From: Alkalihalobacillus trypoxylicola
GTDB taxonomy: Bacteria; Bacillota; Bacilli; Bacillales; Bacillaceae_D
Length of the DNA: 64,000 nt
Assembly (NCBI RefSeq): GCF_001590785.1
Contig: NZ_LTAO01000034.1
Span: 65,535 to 129,534 of the forward strand
Direction of reading: 5' to 3'
Shown here piece after piece: positions 8,816-20,472 of the stretch (positions within the stretch are counted from its first letter, which is position 1; the number at the start of each line of letters is the position of its first letter). The position numbers were made by a program, and so were the translations under genes. The notes beneath the pieces were generated by a model, which saw only the letters and a program-made list of their open reading frames with translations, did no database searches and had not been told where the DNA came from.

Positions 8816-8836
8816 CAAATGGAAATTTTCCATTTG
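8816..8836. repeat. Perfect 21-base palindrome
   Basis: Arms of ten bases (CAAATGGAAA and its complement) around a single central T. It could be an operator or a hairpin. It lies in the gap ahead of the pectate lyase gene. Confidence 0.5.
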
Positions 8837-9235
8837 TCCTTTGACGGAAGGGGAAGTTTCTTTTTACGTATTTTAGTGATGGCTTTCTTTTCGGGTGAAA
8901 AGAGTCAGTTTATTTACCTCTTAGCTGGTATTCTAGCTCTTTTAAGGTGAATAGAACCAGTTCTTTGACCTGTTACTCGGAGATTTAGCTCTAATGGGAT
9001 GAATTGAGTTTATTCATTCCCACTTTTTTTCAGATGGATCAAGCTATTTTTTTATCAGCTACTTTTCCGCAGAAGGGCGTTGAACTAACCGGCAAGCCGA
9101 ACCTGTCCTTTCCTCCTGAGGGAGTCGGCCTCCCATCACTATTAATTTTACCGACGAATTATATTCGTTATCAGCCACTTATGTCTTATGGAAATTCTTA
9201 AAAATGATAGTTAAATGAATAGAGTAGGACAAGAA

Positions 9236-9250
9236 ATGTAAACGCTTTCT
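9236..9250 (+). promoter_or_regulatory. CcpA catabolite response element (cre)
   Basis: ATGTAAACGCTTTCT matches the cre consensus WTGNAANCGNWNNCW at every position. It lies about 245 bases ahead of the pectate lyase gene, which fits glucose repression of a plant-polymer-degrading enzyme. Confidence 0.75.
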
Positions 9251-9494
9251 TAGTAAGATTAATAGAAGAAAGGAGGAACAAATCTTAAAAATAGTAAAAT
9301 TCCTTTATTTAGTAGATTTTGTAAGCTTTCATCTTTTTAAAAGGATATTTTTACTAATATTTTTAGTCCGAACTTATTATTATCAGTCTAATTTTTTCCA
9401 TATTCAATATTTCTTTTTTCTATATTCTGATCGTAACAGAAGTTAGAATCCACTTTAAATAAAGGATATCATCACTTATTTTAGGAGGTTTAAG

Positions 9495-13064
<3,570 letters not shown>

Positions 13065-13078
13065 AAATTTATCATTTA

Positions 13079-13121
13079 AAACCTCTTTAAGCAGCTGAGA
13101 AAGTGCTTTAAGGGGTTATTT
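13079..13121 (+). terminator. Terminator after the pectate lyase gene
   Basis: AACCTCTTTAAGCA pairs with TGCTTTAAGGGGTT (one or two G-U pairs). The following tail is ATTTTATG, so the T-run is modest. Confidence 0.65.
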
Positions 13122-13137
13122 TATGTTTGATAATGTT

Positions 13138-13328
13138 GTCCATACTATGATTTTATCAGCATAGTAGGACGAAAAACTTGAAAGGTTTAGAAAATGAAAT
13201 GAACCCCATATTTGTCACACCTGCCCTATATTCTTCTCAAAAAATGGATAATACTTCTTAATATCTAGTCTAAATAGACTCTTTTTTCATTAATTTAAAG
13301 GTTTTTTATAAATTTTATTTAAAGGTTT
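13138..13328. promoter_or_regulatory. Control region of the AraC gene with hairpin and direct repeats
   Basis: GTCC-TACTATG pairs with CATAGTA-GGAC (13138-13170, one A bulge). The palindrome AGTCTA-AA-TAGACT (13267-13280) is followed by six T. The 11-base word TTTAAAGGTTT occurs at 13294 and again at 13318, 24 bases apart. Direct repeats at about this spacing are usual binding sites for AraC-type dimers, so autoregulation is plausible. Confidence 0.45.
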
Positions 13329-13361
13329 ATATAAGGTATTCACTATTTTAGGGGGGATAAA

Positions 13362-14216
13362 GTGGAGCGTAAATTAAATGTATCTTTAAGGGAGAAATCT
13401 TTTTATATGAATTATAATAGTGAGAGTAGTCCAATGAATGAAATGAAACATTTTCATTTACATGATGATTATGAAATTTTTTACTTAATCGAGGGTGAGC
13501 GAACCTATTTAATAAATGATGATCACTATATTGTTCACGAAAACAGTCTCGTTTTTATTGATAAAAATACGGTACATAAAACACGTGTGAGCGATGCTCC
13601 AAATTTAAAACGGATTGTTTTAAACTTTCATGATTCCTTTTTAACAAAAAATGAAGAGATGTTATTAAAACTATTATTTTATAACGGTCCACATGTTCTC
13701 AGTATCCCTTCGAATAAAACGAATTCCTTTAGTTATATTTTTGGAAAACTTCTTGATGAATATCAGAGTAATCATGATGATTCGATCGCTTATATTCGAC
13801 ATTTATTGATCCAACTGCTTATTGAAAGTAATCGCCTATTAAAACAACATAATTCGCAACAAAACATCTATACAAAAGACCAATATTTTATTAAACATGA
13901 AGTCGCTGAAATGATTGGATATATTAATCAGTTCTATTATGAAGATATCTCACTCTCCCTGTTATCGGTGAGATTTAACCTAAATGAACAATATATAAGT
14001 CGAATATTTCGAAAAGTGATAGGGGTGACTTTCATTAATTATTTAAATACAGTTAGAGTTAATCAAGCTCAACGACTTCTATTAGAAACCGATATGAAAG
14101 TAGTAGATGTTTCAAAAAGAGTCGGGTATTCAAACAATGTTCATTTATGGAGAGTTTTTAAAAAACAGACTGGTTATTCTCCAAACGAATTTCGTGAATT
14201 AAATCAACTTATTTGA
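13362..14216 (+). CDS. AraC-family transcriptional regulator
   Basis: This 284-residue regulator has an N-terminal cupin-like sensor (about 15-110, with HFHLHDDYEIFYLIEGERTY) and a C-terminal double helix-turn-helix (about 180-280; ISLSLLSVRFNLNEQYISRIF and DVSKRVGYSNNVHLWRVFKKQ, ending GYSPNEFRE). The GTG start follows AGGGGGG. Members with this layout usually sense a sugar and activate polysaccharide-use genes. Its place just downstream of the pectate lyase makes that gene the likely target, by inference. Confidence 0.88.
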   Translation: MERKLNVSLREKSFYMNYNSESSPMNEMKHFHLHDDYEIFYLIEGERTYLINDDHYIVHENSLVFIDKNTVHKTRVSDAPNLKRIVLNFHDSFLTKNEEMLLKLLFYNGPHVLSIPSNKTNSFSYIFGKLLDEYQSNHDDSIAYIRHLLIQLLIESNRLLKQHNSQQNIYTKDQYFIKHEVAEMIGYINQFYYEDISLSLLSVRFNLNEQYISRIFRKVIGVTFINYLNTVRVNQAQRLLLETDMKVVDVSKRVGYSNNVHLWRVFKKQTGYSPNEFRELNQLI

Positions 14217-14244
14217 GGTAATTAGTAAAAAGGAGATTTTTACT

Positions 14245-14763
14245 ATGGAGCAAACGATTTATATAAAAGACAATTTTTTCTCTACAGGAGTAACGGATAT
14301 ATATGACCAAAATCAAAATGTAGTCGGTTCACTTGATTTAAAATCAATTTTTTTGACAAAGGTTTCTGTTTTAAATGCAGAGGGAATTGAAATAATACAG
14401 GGAAGGTTTCAATCTGCTTTTTCGAATAAGTGGCTCGTTTTAAATGCTGAAGAAAAGCAGCTAGGACGACTGCAAACACCTTTTTTTACAATGAAGAAAA
14501 AGTACTCCTATCTTTCAGCAAATGGAAAAGAATATCGTATTCATTCTTTAGCCTTTTCAAAAGACTATCAAGTTACAGATATGGCGAGTGGGCAAGTAGT
14601 CGCTGATTTCAAAAGAGTAAGTTCTTACTTCTTAACAGCGGCATATGAATTACAAAACCATTCAAATAATATTTCTACAGAGGAATTGATTGGAGTGGTG
14701 ATGGGTGTCAATGCCATTCAAAAAAGAAAGGCAGCTGCTTCGAATAGTGGTGGCGCCCATTAA
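14245..14763 (+). CDS. LURP-one/tubby-like beta-barrel protein
   Basis: This 172-residue protein has the alternating short-strand pattern of LURP-one-related (tubby C-terminal-like) proteins: NQNVVGSLDLKSIFL, then LNAEEKQLGRLQTPFFTMKKKYSYLSANGKEYRI, then a C-terminal hydrophobic helix near residues 145-158. AAGGAG precedes the ATG. Nothing in the sequence shows catalysis. Family members are thought to bind lipids or act as scaffolds. A paralogue follows 23 bases later, so the two form an operon. Confidence 0.6.
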   Translation: MEQTIYIKDNFFSTGVTDIYDQNQNVVGSLDLKSIFLTKVSVLNAEGIEIIQGRFQSAFSNKWLVLNAEEKQLGRLQTPFFTMKKKYSYLSANGKEYRIHSLAFSKDYQVTDMASGQVVADFKRVSSYFLTAAYELQNHSNNISTEELIGVVMGVNAIQKRKAAASNSGGAH

Positions 14764-14786
14764 AAATAGAGAGTGGAGGTGTAGAT

Positions 14787-15302
14787 ATGGAAGCTGAAGA
14801 GAAATCCTTTTACTTTCAAGTACCATCAGATCTGAAAAATGCTGTAGATATTATGGATGACCAAAATCAGCATTTCGCTACTTTAAGCTTTCACGGCTCC
14901 TCCTTACAAAAAGCAACGGTTATTGACAAGCAAGAAAAAAACGAGCTAAAGGGATATGTAAGAGGCTCAACCTCTAATTGGAATATAGCGGATTCAGAGG
15001 ATAAGGAAATAGGCTTTCTCCAAAGAAAGGGAGTCATTGTTTCCAAAATCTTGTCTGAAACGTATCAATACAGTAAGCCACATAAAAGGATATACAAAAT
15101 AGAAGCAAATGTGAGAGCCAAATCATATGAAATCATCACGCCAGATGGGAGTGTATTTGCTTTTTTTAATCGAGTTAAAAATGGAGGAGAAGGGGCTACG
15201 TTCCAATTAAGAATAAAGGAATTCCGGCTACCTTTATCAGAACTCATCTTAATAGTGGTTGGTGTACACAGCAATCGCCTGCGTAGTCAAAAATTTGAAT
15301 AA
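14787..15302 (+). CDS. LURP-one/tubby-like protein, paralogue of the preceding gene
   Basis: This 171-residue protein has the same layout as the gene before it: DDQNQHFATLSFHGSSLQKATVID matches the DQNQNVVGSLDLKSIFLTKVSVLN segment in position and pattern, with a C-terminal hydrophobic helix (LSELILIVVGVHSNRL) aligned to that of its neighbour. It is evidently a tandem duplicate, now strongly diverged. GGAGGTG precedes the ATG. The function is unknown. Confidence 0.6.
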   Translation: MEAEEKSFYFQVPSDLKNAVDIMDDQNQHFATLSFHGSSLQKATVIDKQEKNELKGYVRGSTSNWNIADSEDKEIGFLQRKGVIVSKILSETYQYSKPHKRIYKIEANVRAKSYEIITPDGSVFAFFNRVKNGGEGATFQLRIKEFRLPLSELILIVVGVHSNRLRSQKFE

Positions 15303-15378
15303 CGATGGGCGCTTTTCATCTTTTCGTAAAACTGTGCTACAATCATCTATAGCAAAAAGATAAAGGGCGGCTATAAAG

Positions 15379-16755
15379 ATGAATCAAAAGAAATTACCAG
15401 TACAAAAAAATGATATCGTCACTGTGGAAATAGAGGATTTGACTCATGAGGGAGCAGGGGTAGCCAAAATTGAAGGCTACGCTTTATTCATCCCTAATAC
15501 CATTCCTGGAGAAGTCATCGAGGCAAAGGTTTTAAAAACAAATAAAGGCTACGGCTTTGCTAAATTGCTAACGGTTAAAGAAGAGGTTCAAAGTAGAATT
15601 GAACCGCCTTGTCCGATTTTTCATGAGTGTGGAGGCTGTCAAATTCAGCATCTAAACTATGAGGCTCAATTGGATTTTAAACGAAATCAAGTCGTGAATG
15701 TTCTAGAGCGTTTAGGGGGAATTAAAGATGTTCCTGTCTATCCTACTTTAGGAATGGAAGAGCCGTGGAAATATCGTAACAAGTCACAGGTTCCATTCGG
15801 AGAAAGAGATGGTCAATTAATCGCAGGCTTTTATCAAAAAAGAAGTCATCGTATTATTGATATGGATCATTGTATCATCCAACAGGAAGAAAATGATATC
15901 GCTATCCAGGCGATTAAGGAAATTGCCGCTCGATATCAAATCAAGCCCTATGATGAGGAAAAGCATAGAGGAACACTGCGTCATGTGGTCGTTAGGTATG
16001 GAAAGAAAACAGGAGAGCTAATGGTGGTTCTTGTAACAAGAGGAAAGGAGCTTCCTCATAAACAAAATATCATTGATGATATTAAAGAGGCTCTACCTAA
16101 GGTGACCTCGATTGTGCAAAATATTAATGGAAACAAAACCAATGTCATTTTTGGAGAAAAAACGCTCCTTCTTTGGGGAGAGGAATATATTCACGATTAT
16201 ATTGGTGACATTCGTTTTGCGATTTCAGCACGCTCTTTCTATCAGGTCAATCCAGTACAAACGCAGGTACTATATGAAAAAGCATTAGAATATGCCGACT
16301 TAAAAGGACATGAAACCGTCATTGATGCCTACTGTGGAATAGGGACGATTTCCTTATTCCTCGCTCAAAAGGCTAAGAAAGTACTTGGTGTCGAAATCGT
16401 ACCCGAAGCAATAAGTGATGCAAAGCATAACGCCAGAATCAATTCATTAGATAATGTTGATTTTGCCGTTGGCGAAGCTGAAAAGGTTATCCCTTGGTGG
16501 TACAGCCAAGGAGTTCGTCCCGAGGTGCTCGTTGTCGATCCACCGAGAAAAGGCTGTGACGAAAAGCTCTTAGAAACCATTATCCAAATGAAGGCAGAGA
16601 GAGTCGTCTATGTCTCCTGTAACCCCGCCACACTCGCCAGAGACCTAAAGGTACTAGAAGAAGGCGGCTACCAAACCAAGCAGGTCCAGCCAGTGGATAT
16701 GTTTCCGCAGTCGACACATGTGGAGTCAGTAACGCAATTAACCTTGAAGCAATAG
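15379..16755 (+). CDS. rlmCD: 23S rRNA (uracil-5-)-methyltransferase RlmCD, C-terminus replaced by prophage
   Basis: This 458-residue enzyme methylates uridines of 23S rRNA (U747 and U1939 in E. coli numbering) with S-adenosylmethionine. Marks: TRAM domain (about 10-65), iron-sulfur cysteines ([11 protein letters not shown], about 79-89), SAM site [14 protein letters not shown] (about 314-327), DPPRKGC (about 388) and the catalytic-Cys motif [13 protein letters not shown] (about 412). The prophage att core lies at codons 445-450. The last residues after HVE (SVTQLTLKQ) come from the phage, while the displaced host codons sit at attR. The protein should remain functional. Confidence 0.95.
   Translation: MNQKKLPVQKNDIVTVEIEDLTHEGAGVAKIEGYALFIPNTIPGEVIEAKVLKTNKGYGFAKLLTVKEEVQSRIEPPCPIFHECGGCQIQHLNYEAQLDFKRNQVVNVLERLGGIKDVPVYPTLGMEEPWKYRNKSQVPFGERDGQLIAGFYQKRSHRIIDMDHCIIQQEENDIAIQAIKEIAARYQIKPYDEEKHRGTLRHVVVRYGKKTGELMVVLVTRGKELPHKQNIIDDIKEALPKVTSIVQNINGNKTNVIFGEKTLLLWGEEYIHDYIGDIRFAISARSFYQVNPVQTQVLYEKALEYADLKGHETVIDAYCGIGTISLFLAQKAKKVLGVEIVPEAISDAKHNARINSLDNVDFAVGEAEKVIPWWYSQGVRPEVLVVDPPRKGCDEKLLETIIQMKAERVVYVSCNPATLARDLKVLEEGGYQTKQVQPVDMFPQSTHVESVTQLTLKQ
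16712..16726 (+). other. attL core of the prophage
   Basis: CGACACATGTGGAGT is identical to 56,156-56,170. It encodes the conserved STHVE residues near the end of RlmCD and contains the palindrome CACATGTG. Confidence 0.9.
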
Positions 16756-16790
16756 GGTTTTGCGTTACTGAATTTTGTTAATGCTCACAT

Positions 16791-16805
16791 TTTGACCACA
16801 CAATT
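16791..16805 (+). promoter_or_regulatory. Probable integrase arm-binding site, left end
   Basis: TTTGACCACACAATT lies inside the left prophage end. The same word recurs near the right end at 55,968-55,998 (TGACCACA, TGACCACACA, GGTCACACAAT). Short repeats inside both ends are typical arm sites of tyrosine integrases. Confidence 0.5.
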
Positions 16806-17937
16806 AAAAATTTAAGATATTTTTTATGATATCTGCTGTTTTTTCTTGCATATCTAATGTGACATGAGAATAAACATCTAAGGTCATTTTAATTGAAGAG
16901 TGCCCTAAACGTTCCGATACGATTTTAGGGTTTACTCCTTCTCTTAAAAGCATGGTTGCGTGAGAGTGCCTTAAGTCGTGAATTCTTATTTTTTTTAAAC
17001 CAGCTTTTTTGGCAACGTGATCAAAATGATGAGCTAATGAACGACCGTACATTGGACGACCATTTGTAGAACAACAAACTAAATTCCAACTATCATCATA
17101 GTCTGCCCCTAATAACATTTTCATTTCTAATTGGCGCTTCCTGTGCCTTTTCAATTCATTGGTTAAGTCATCATCTATAGATATTTGTCTATATGATGAT
17201 TTTGTCTTGGGGGATACCATAATGAATTGTTTAGTTGGTTCATTAAACGTTAATGAATACTCTACTGTGATTTTTTTTCGTTCGAAATCAACCTTGTCCC
17301 ACCTTAAACCAAGAACTTCCCCTCGTCTCATGCCTGTTCTAGCAGCAATCAATAAAGGAACCATATAATATGGGTTCTCTGTTTTAGAGAAAATCATGAA
17401 TCTTTTAATTTCTTCGGCTGACCAAGTGGTTTTTTTAGTTTGTCTTGGTCTGGGTAACTCAAGATGTTCTAAAGGGTTTTTTTGTAGAATATCTGTTTTA
17501 ACTGCAAAATTTAAAGAACCTCGAAATAAAGTGAATGTGTATTCGATATATCTTTCACTTTTTCCTTCTTCTAGAAATTCAGTTACTAGTTTTTGTCCAT
17601 GATGTAATTTTAATTCAGTTAATTTTAATGTTCCGATATAAGGTCGTATACGTCTGTCCAAAGCTCTGGTATAATTTAGTAGTGTTCTTTCAGTTACTTT
17701 CCTTTTGGCAACGTGTTCAAGCCAATGATCAATAAATTGTCCGACAGTTACATTATGATTATCGAATGAATAACCTTTGTTTATTTTGTCGATGAGAGAA
17801 GCGCAAGCAGACTGTGCTTCTTTTTTTGTTTTAAACCCAGATTGAGTTTTCTGCTTCCTTTTACCTGTCTCAGGGTCTCGTCCAACATCAATCGTAAATG
17901 ACCAACTGTTTCCTCGTTTTCGGAAGTAACCTTTCAT
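16804..17937 (-). CDS. int: Tyrosine-type phage integrase
   Basis: This 377-residue enzyme inserts and excises the prophage at the rlmCD core. It has an N-terminal arm-binding domain (about 1-50), a SAM-like core-binding domain (about 60-155) and a catalytic domain (about 170-370). The catalytic set is visible: Arg204 in TGMRRGEVLGL, His320 and Arg323 in HDLRHSHATML, His346 in RLGHSS and Tyr356 in LDVYSHV. The gene points at attL, 49 bases from rlmCD. Its start overlaps the stop of a 32-residue gene (TAATG). Confidence 0.97.
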   Translation of the reverse strand: MKGYFRKRGNSWSFTIDVGRDPETGKRKQKTQSGFKTKKEAQSACASLIDKINKGYSFDNHNVTVGQFIDHWLEHVAKRKVTERTLLNYTRALDRRIRPYIGTLKLTELKLHHGQKLVTEFLEEGKSERYIEYTFTLFRGSLNFAVKTDILQKNPLEHLELPRPRQTKKTTWSAEEIKRFMIFSKTENPYYMVPLLIAARTGMRRGEVLGLRWDKVDFERKKITVEYSLTFNEPTKQFIMVSPKTKSSYRQISIDDDLTNELKRHRKRQLEMKMLLGADYDDSWNLVCCSTNGRPMYGRSLAHHFDHVAKKAGLKKIRIHDLRHSHATMLLREGVNPKIVSERLGHSSIKMTLDVYSHVTLDMQEKTADIIKNILNF

Positions 17938-18035
17938 TAATCATCCTCCTTTGTTCCAATGATTATCATATCATCAGTGATGATAAACCAGTCCTTCGGC
18001 ATTTCGTCGATTTCAATTTTTACTCTACCTTTCAT
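17937..18035 (-). CDS. Small protein translated ahead of integrase
   Basis: This 32-residue acidic peptide (start MKGRVKIEIDEMPKDWF) has a strong GGGGGGAT ribosome binding site, and its stop codon overlaps the integrase start. The frame, RBS and overlap support a real gene coupled to integrase translation. The function is unknown. Confidence 0.65.
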   Translation of the reverse strand: MKGRVKIEIDEMPKDWFIITDDMIIIGTKEDD

Positions 18036-18151
18036 AGAATCCCCCCAAGATGTTTAGTAGAAAACAAGAACGCCTGTTCTCATTTTATCATATCATAGGT
18101 AGGAAAATGGTTGTATTGCACATTTCGGACAATTTCAGTCAAAATAGTGCA

Positions 18152-18490
18152 TTAATCGACATCTCTTAGTTGTTTCGCTATTTGGACCCATTTTTCAACA
18201 TCTTTAATGTCAATTCCTTGTTCCTTCATTTTCTGTCCAAATGAGAGATAGGCTTTTTCTTCATTGGATAAAAAAACAGCATCTTCCTCCGTTAGGAAAT
18301 GCGTTAAGTCTACGTTGAAAATATCAGCTAATTGTTCTAGTAATTCAATACTAATTTTTCTTTTTCCCCTTTCTAAGTGGGAAACATAACTGACAGAAAC
18401 ACTTAATTGATCAGCTAACCAGTGTTGGTTTTTACCTCTTTTTTCTCGTGTTTCTTTTATCTTGTTACCTATTTTTTCATACGTGTCCAA
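18152..18490 (-). CDS. CI-like XRE-family prophage repressor
   Basis: This 112-residue protein has an N-terminal helix-turn-helix (about 8-60; HWLADQLSVSVSYVSHLERGKRKIS) and a short C-terminal helical tail without a peptidase domain. Induction therefore does not work by self-cleavage as in lambda CI. The TTG start at 18490 is chosen because AGGAGGGA lies 5 bases before it; an in-frame ATG at 18514 overlaps that RBS. It faces a divergent Cro-like gene across a region with three copies of ACCTATTTGTA and should hold lysogeny. Confidence 0.85.
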   Translation of the reverse strand: MDTYEKIGNKIKETREKRGKNQHWLADQLSVSVSYVSHLERGKRKISIELLEQLADIFNVDLTHFLTEEDAVFLSNEEKAYLSFGQKMKEQGIDIKDVEKWVQIAKQLRDVD

Positions 18491-18538
18491 CGTAATCCCT
18501 CCTATATATATCAACAGACTAATAATAATCCTTTATAT

Positions 18539-18618
18539 ACCTATTTGTAAAATTATTTTTGCAATTGTATCCATAATCTAAAATTTAATGTTGACCTATT
18601 TGTATAATCATGTATAAT
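18539..18618 (+). promoter_or_regulatory. CI/Cro switch: operators and rightward promoter
   Basis: The word ACCTATTTGTA occurs at 18539-18549 and 18594-18604. The second copy overlaps a rightward promoter, TTGACC (18591-18596) and TATAAT (18613-18618), spacing 16. A repressor bound there would block early transcription. Confidence 0.75.
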
Positions 18619-18668
18619 AAAATTAAGAAAGGTAAACATAACGCAAACAAGTGAAAAGAGGTGATAAC

Positions 18669-18932
18669 TTGAACAAGGTCAAGCACTATCGTCTTGAAAA
18701 AGGCTTGACGCAAGCAGACCTCGCTAAACTTGTCGGTGTTAGTGTTTACTACATTAGTCGCATCGAAAATAACAAGCGTACGCTGTCAACAACTTTGGCA
18801 GCTCGAATCGCTCCACATTTAGGGGTCTCTGCGAGTGACCTCCTATCTTATCGATACGATTATACAAATAGGTCAACAAGGAGGTGTAAATTATGGAATT
18901 TAAAAAGGTTGAAGATTATCCCATTTTTTTAA
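18669..18932 (+). CDS. Cro-like XRE regulator
   Basis: This protein of about 87 residues has a helix-turn-helix (YRLEKGLTQADLAKLVGVSVYYISRIENNKR, about 5-35) and is the first gene of the rightward early operon. The TTG start at 18669 is preferred because AGAGGTGA lies just before it; a GTG at 18651 is also possible. The 3' end overlaps the next gene by 40 bases, and its last codons contain an inverted copy of the operator sequence. It probably promotes the lytic choice by repressing the CI promoter. Confidence 0.75.
   Translation: MNKVKHYRLEKGLTQADLAKLVGVSVYYISRIENNKRTLSTTLAARIAPHLGVSASDLLSYRYDYTNRSTRRCKLWNLKRLKIIPFF
18858..18876 (-). promoter_or_regulatory. Inverted operator copy inside the cro gene
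   Basis: GATTATACAAATAGGTCAA is the exact reverse complement of 18591-18609 (19 of 19). It lies about 270 bases downstream in the 3' part of cro, a position suited to repression by looping. Confidence 0.65.
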
Positions 18933-19087
18933 AGGCGAAACATATACAGGAAATATTAGGAGTTTCTCAACGTCACGCCTACGAGATTATGGAATTGAAA
19001 GACTTTCCTCTAATCAGAATGGGCAGAAATAAGCGAGTTAACAGAGATGAATTCTTCAGTTGGGTTAATAAGTACAAAGTTAGCTGA
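18893..19087 (+). CDS. Excisionase-like helix-turn-helix protein
   Basis: This 64-residue basic protein has the AlpA/excisionase-type winged HTH pattern: FLKAKHIQEILGVSQRHAYEIM, then FPLIRMGRNKRVNRDEFFSWV. Such proteins bend DNA at att sites or act as early regulators. AAGGAGGTG precedes the ATG, which overlaps the cro frame. An Xis role is inferred from fold and position. Confidence 0.65.
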   Translation: MEFKKVEDYPIFLKAKHIQEILGVSQRHAYEIMELKDFPLIRMGRNKRVNRDEFFSWVNKYKVS

Positions 19088-19124
19088 TTTGTATTCAGAA
19101 GATTATGAATAAGGAGGGTATCAA

Positions 19125-19346
19125 ATGACTGCAGTTACTCAAGAAAGACTTAAGAAAGAATACTACGTATATTATCAAGTCGAAAATAAGAAAGGTTATC
19201 GCGAGGAATATTACATGGTTTTTCATGCTCGTAGTAAATCACAGGCTCATACTGAGTGGTACTTATACACCGAGGAACATGAGATTAAACATTTAGTTCC
19301 ACATAGTGCAAGGGCTGTTTTAATGCATGACCCAAATCAAATATAG
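19125..19346 (+). CDS. Hypothetical early phage protein, 73 residues
   Basis: AAGGAGGG precedes the ATG. The protein is rich in Tyr, Glu and Lys (EYYVYYQVENKKGYREEYY) with no membrane segment or cysteine pairs. The family is not recognised. It lies in the early operon between the Xis-like gene and another small gene. Confidence 0.7.
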   Translation: MTAVTQERLKKEYYVYYQVENKKGYREEYYMVFHARSKSQAHTEWYLYTEEHEIKHLVPHSARAVLMHDPNQI

Positions 19347-19363
19347 AGGGGAGGTATTTTCTG

Positions 19364-19606
19364 GTGACTGAACAATTAGCTCGTATCATGGAAAAGGCTG
19401 AGATGTTACCACACGTTAAATTGGAACATTGCCAGATTAATAAATATGTAACCATCACATTTCTTTGTAACAAGAGCGGATTAACCCTTTTTGAGTACAA
19501 GGTAAGCTATGACGAACTGTTTAACTTAACGATGGGTTACGACATTCAACCTCAGTTAGATGCAATAGAGAGAGCGTTAGACCAATTGCAGGAGGGCGTG
19601 GCGTAA
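19364..19606 (+). CDS. Hypothetical early phage protein, 80 residues
   Basis: The GTG start follows GAGGGGAGG. It is a soluble protein with mixed alpha/beta composition and an acidic C-terminal helix (PQLDAIERALDQLQEG). Its stop overlaps the next ATG (TAATG), showing tight operon packing. The function is unknown. Confidence 0.7.
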   Translation: MTEQLARIMEKAEMLPHVKLEHCQINKYVTITFLCNKSGLTLFEYKVSYDELFNLTMGYDIQPQLDAIERALDQLQEGVA

Positions 19607-19782
19607 TGACGATATCTAAAGTTATAAATGCACTTGCCAAACAGTTAGTTGCTGCTAATGGAATGAATGCACCTCATGACGAGACGGCGGCACAAGTTAT
19701 ATTCTCGTTAGCGGATGAATTAGGGATTTCTGAGGAAGTCGAGTCCTCTTATCTAAACTATGAAAGCTCGAATGTTGAATAA
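19606..19782 (+). CDS. Hypothetical early phage protein, 58 residues
   Basis: The start overlaps the previous stop by one base, with GGAGGGC just upstream. It is predicted mostly helical (ISKVINALAKQLVAANGM, then AAQVIFSLADELGISEEVE) and acidic. Not recognised. Confidence 0.6.
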   Translation: MTISKVINALAKQLVAANGMNAPHDETAAQVIFSLADELGISEEVESSYLNYESSNVE

Positions 19783-19802
19783 CCAATAAAGGAGCCATAA
19801 CC

Positions 19803-20084
19803 ATGTTAAAAACACTAGCAACCCTATACACTGCCACATCTCTACTATCTCTTAATCTCAGCACATCCGATTGTACCATCGAATCATTTGATAAGTACGG
19901 ATGGACTCAATCCTTTGAGAGTGAAGCCTTTTGTGAAGCGGAGGACGGCAACATTATCATGATTGACTTAGCTCACCACCAGTTAGGGGATGAAGTGACT
20001 ATCGTATACCCCTCTCATTTAGATAGCGAGGATTTAATGTATAGCCATGACATCATAAAAATTTTAGGAAATAAGGAGCGATGA
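19803..20084 (+). CDS. Hypothetical phage protein, 93 residues
   Basis: Starts MLKTLATLYTATSLLSLNLS, a weakly hydrophobic N-terminus that could be a signal segment. Two cysteines (near 24 and 41) follow, then a beta-rich acidic body. AAGGAGCC precedes the ATG. Its stop lies within the start region of the next gene. The function is unknown. Confidence 0.65.
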   Translation: MLKTLATLYTATSLLSLNLSTSDCTIESFDKYGWTQSFESEAFCEAEDGNIIMIDLAHHQLGDEVTIVYPSHLDSEDLMYSHDIIKILGNKER

Positions 20085-20086
20085 CC

Positions 20087-20308
20087 ATGAACGCTGTAGA
20101 GTTAGACCGCCATATAACAGGCTACTATCGTAATGAACCTGTCCCTATCGCTAAGTGTGGCGAATGCAACACCGACTTATACGCTTTAGATGAAGCCATT
20201 ATAGACGAAGGAGCCGACGAGTACCTTTGTGATGAAGATTGTTGGAATGAACGTCTATCGAAGATTTACAAGCCGAAATACGTCAGATTAAGCGAGTCGA
20301 TACTATGA
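20087..20308 (+). CDS. Small zinc-ribbon-like phage protein
   Basis: A 73-residue protein with a CGEC pair near residue 22 and LCDEDC near residue 50, suggesting one zinc site. The ATG at 20087 is chosen over 20081 because AAGGAG is then 8 bases away. It overlaps the next gene by four bases. A regulatory or host-takeover role is possible but not shown. Confidence 0.6.
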   Translation: MNAVELDRHITGYYRNEPVPIAKCGECNTDLYALDEAIIDEGADEYLCDEDCWNERLSKIYKPKYVRLSESIL

Positions 20309-20472
20309 CAGTTATTGAGAATTTAGAATCTGAATTAAAAGAGTTGCGCAGCAAGAAAAACACCGCATACCGAACAATAAAAATGTGTGATGAAAGAATC
20401 GAAGCTTTAGAAGAAGCGATAGAGCATTTAAGGATTCTGCCACGTTATCAAAAGGAGGATGACAATGATTGA
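20305..20472 (+). CDS. Small coiled-coil phage protein
   Basis: A 55-residue highly charged helical peptide (TVIENLESELKELRSKKN start) whose ATG overlaps the previous stop (ATGA) and whose end overlaps the ERF gene start. The heptad-like spacing of Leu and Ile suggests a coiled coil. The function is unknown. Confidence 0.6.
   Translation: MTVIENLESELKELRSKKNTAYRTIKMCDERIEALEEAIEHLRILPRYQKEDDND

Larger units (their letters stand above)
8731..9494. other. 764-base gap between dgkB and the pectate lyase gene
   Basis: No gene is seen. The stretch holds an inverted repeat ACTCGC/GCGAGT (about 8765-8791), a perfect palindrome with 10-base arms CAAATGGAAA (8816-8836), a cre site (9236-9250) and an unused RBS-like AAAGGAGGAAC near 9270. 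A 65-codon frame at 9004-9201 has no RBS and is not called. The right part is probably the control region of the pectate lyase gene. Confidence 0.5.

Noticed and set aside
9004-9201. 65-codon frame in the pectate lyase upstream gap
   Set aside because: No RBS and no recognisable feature; it ends just before the cre site.
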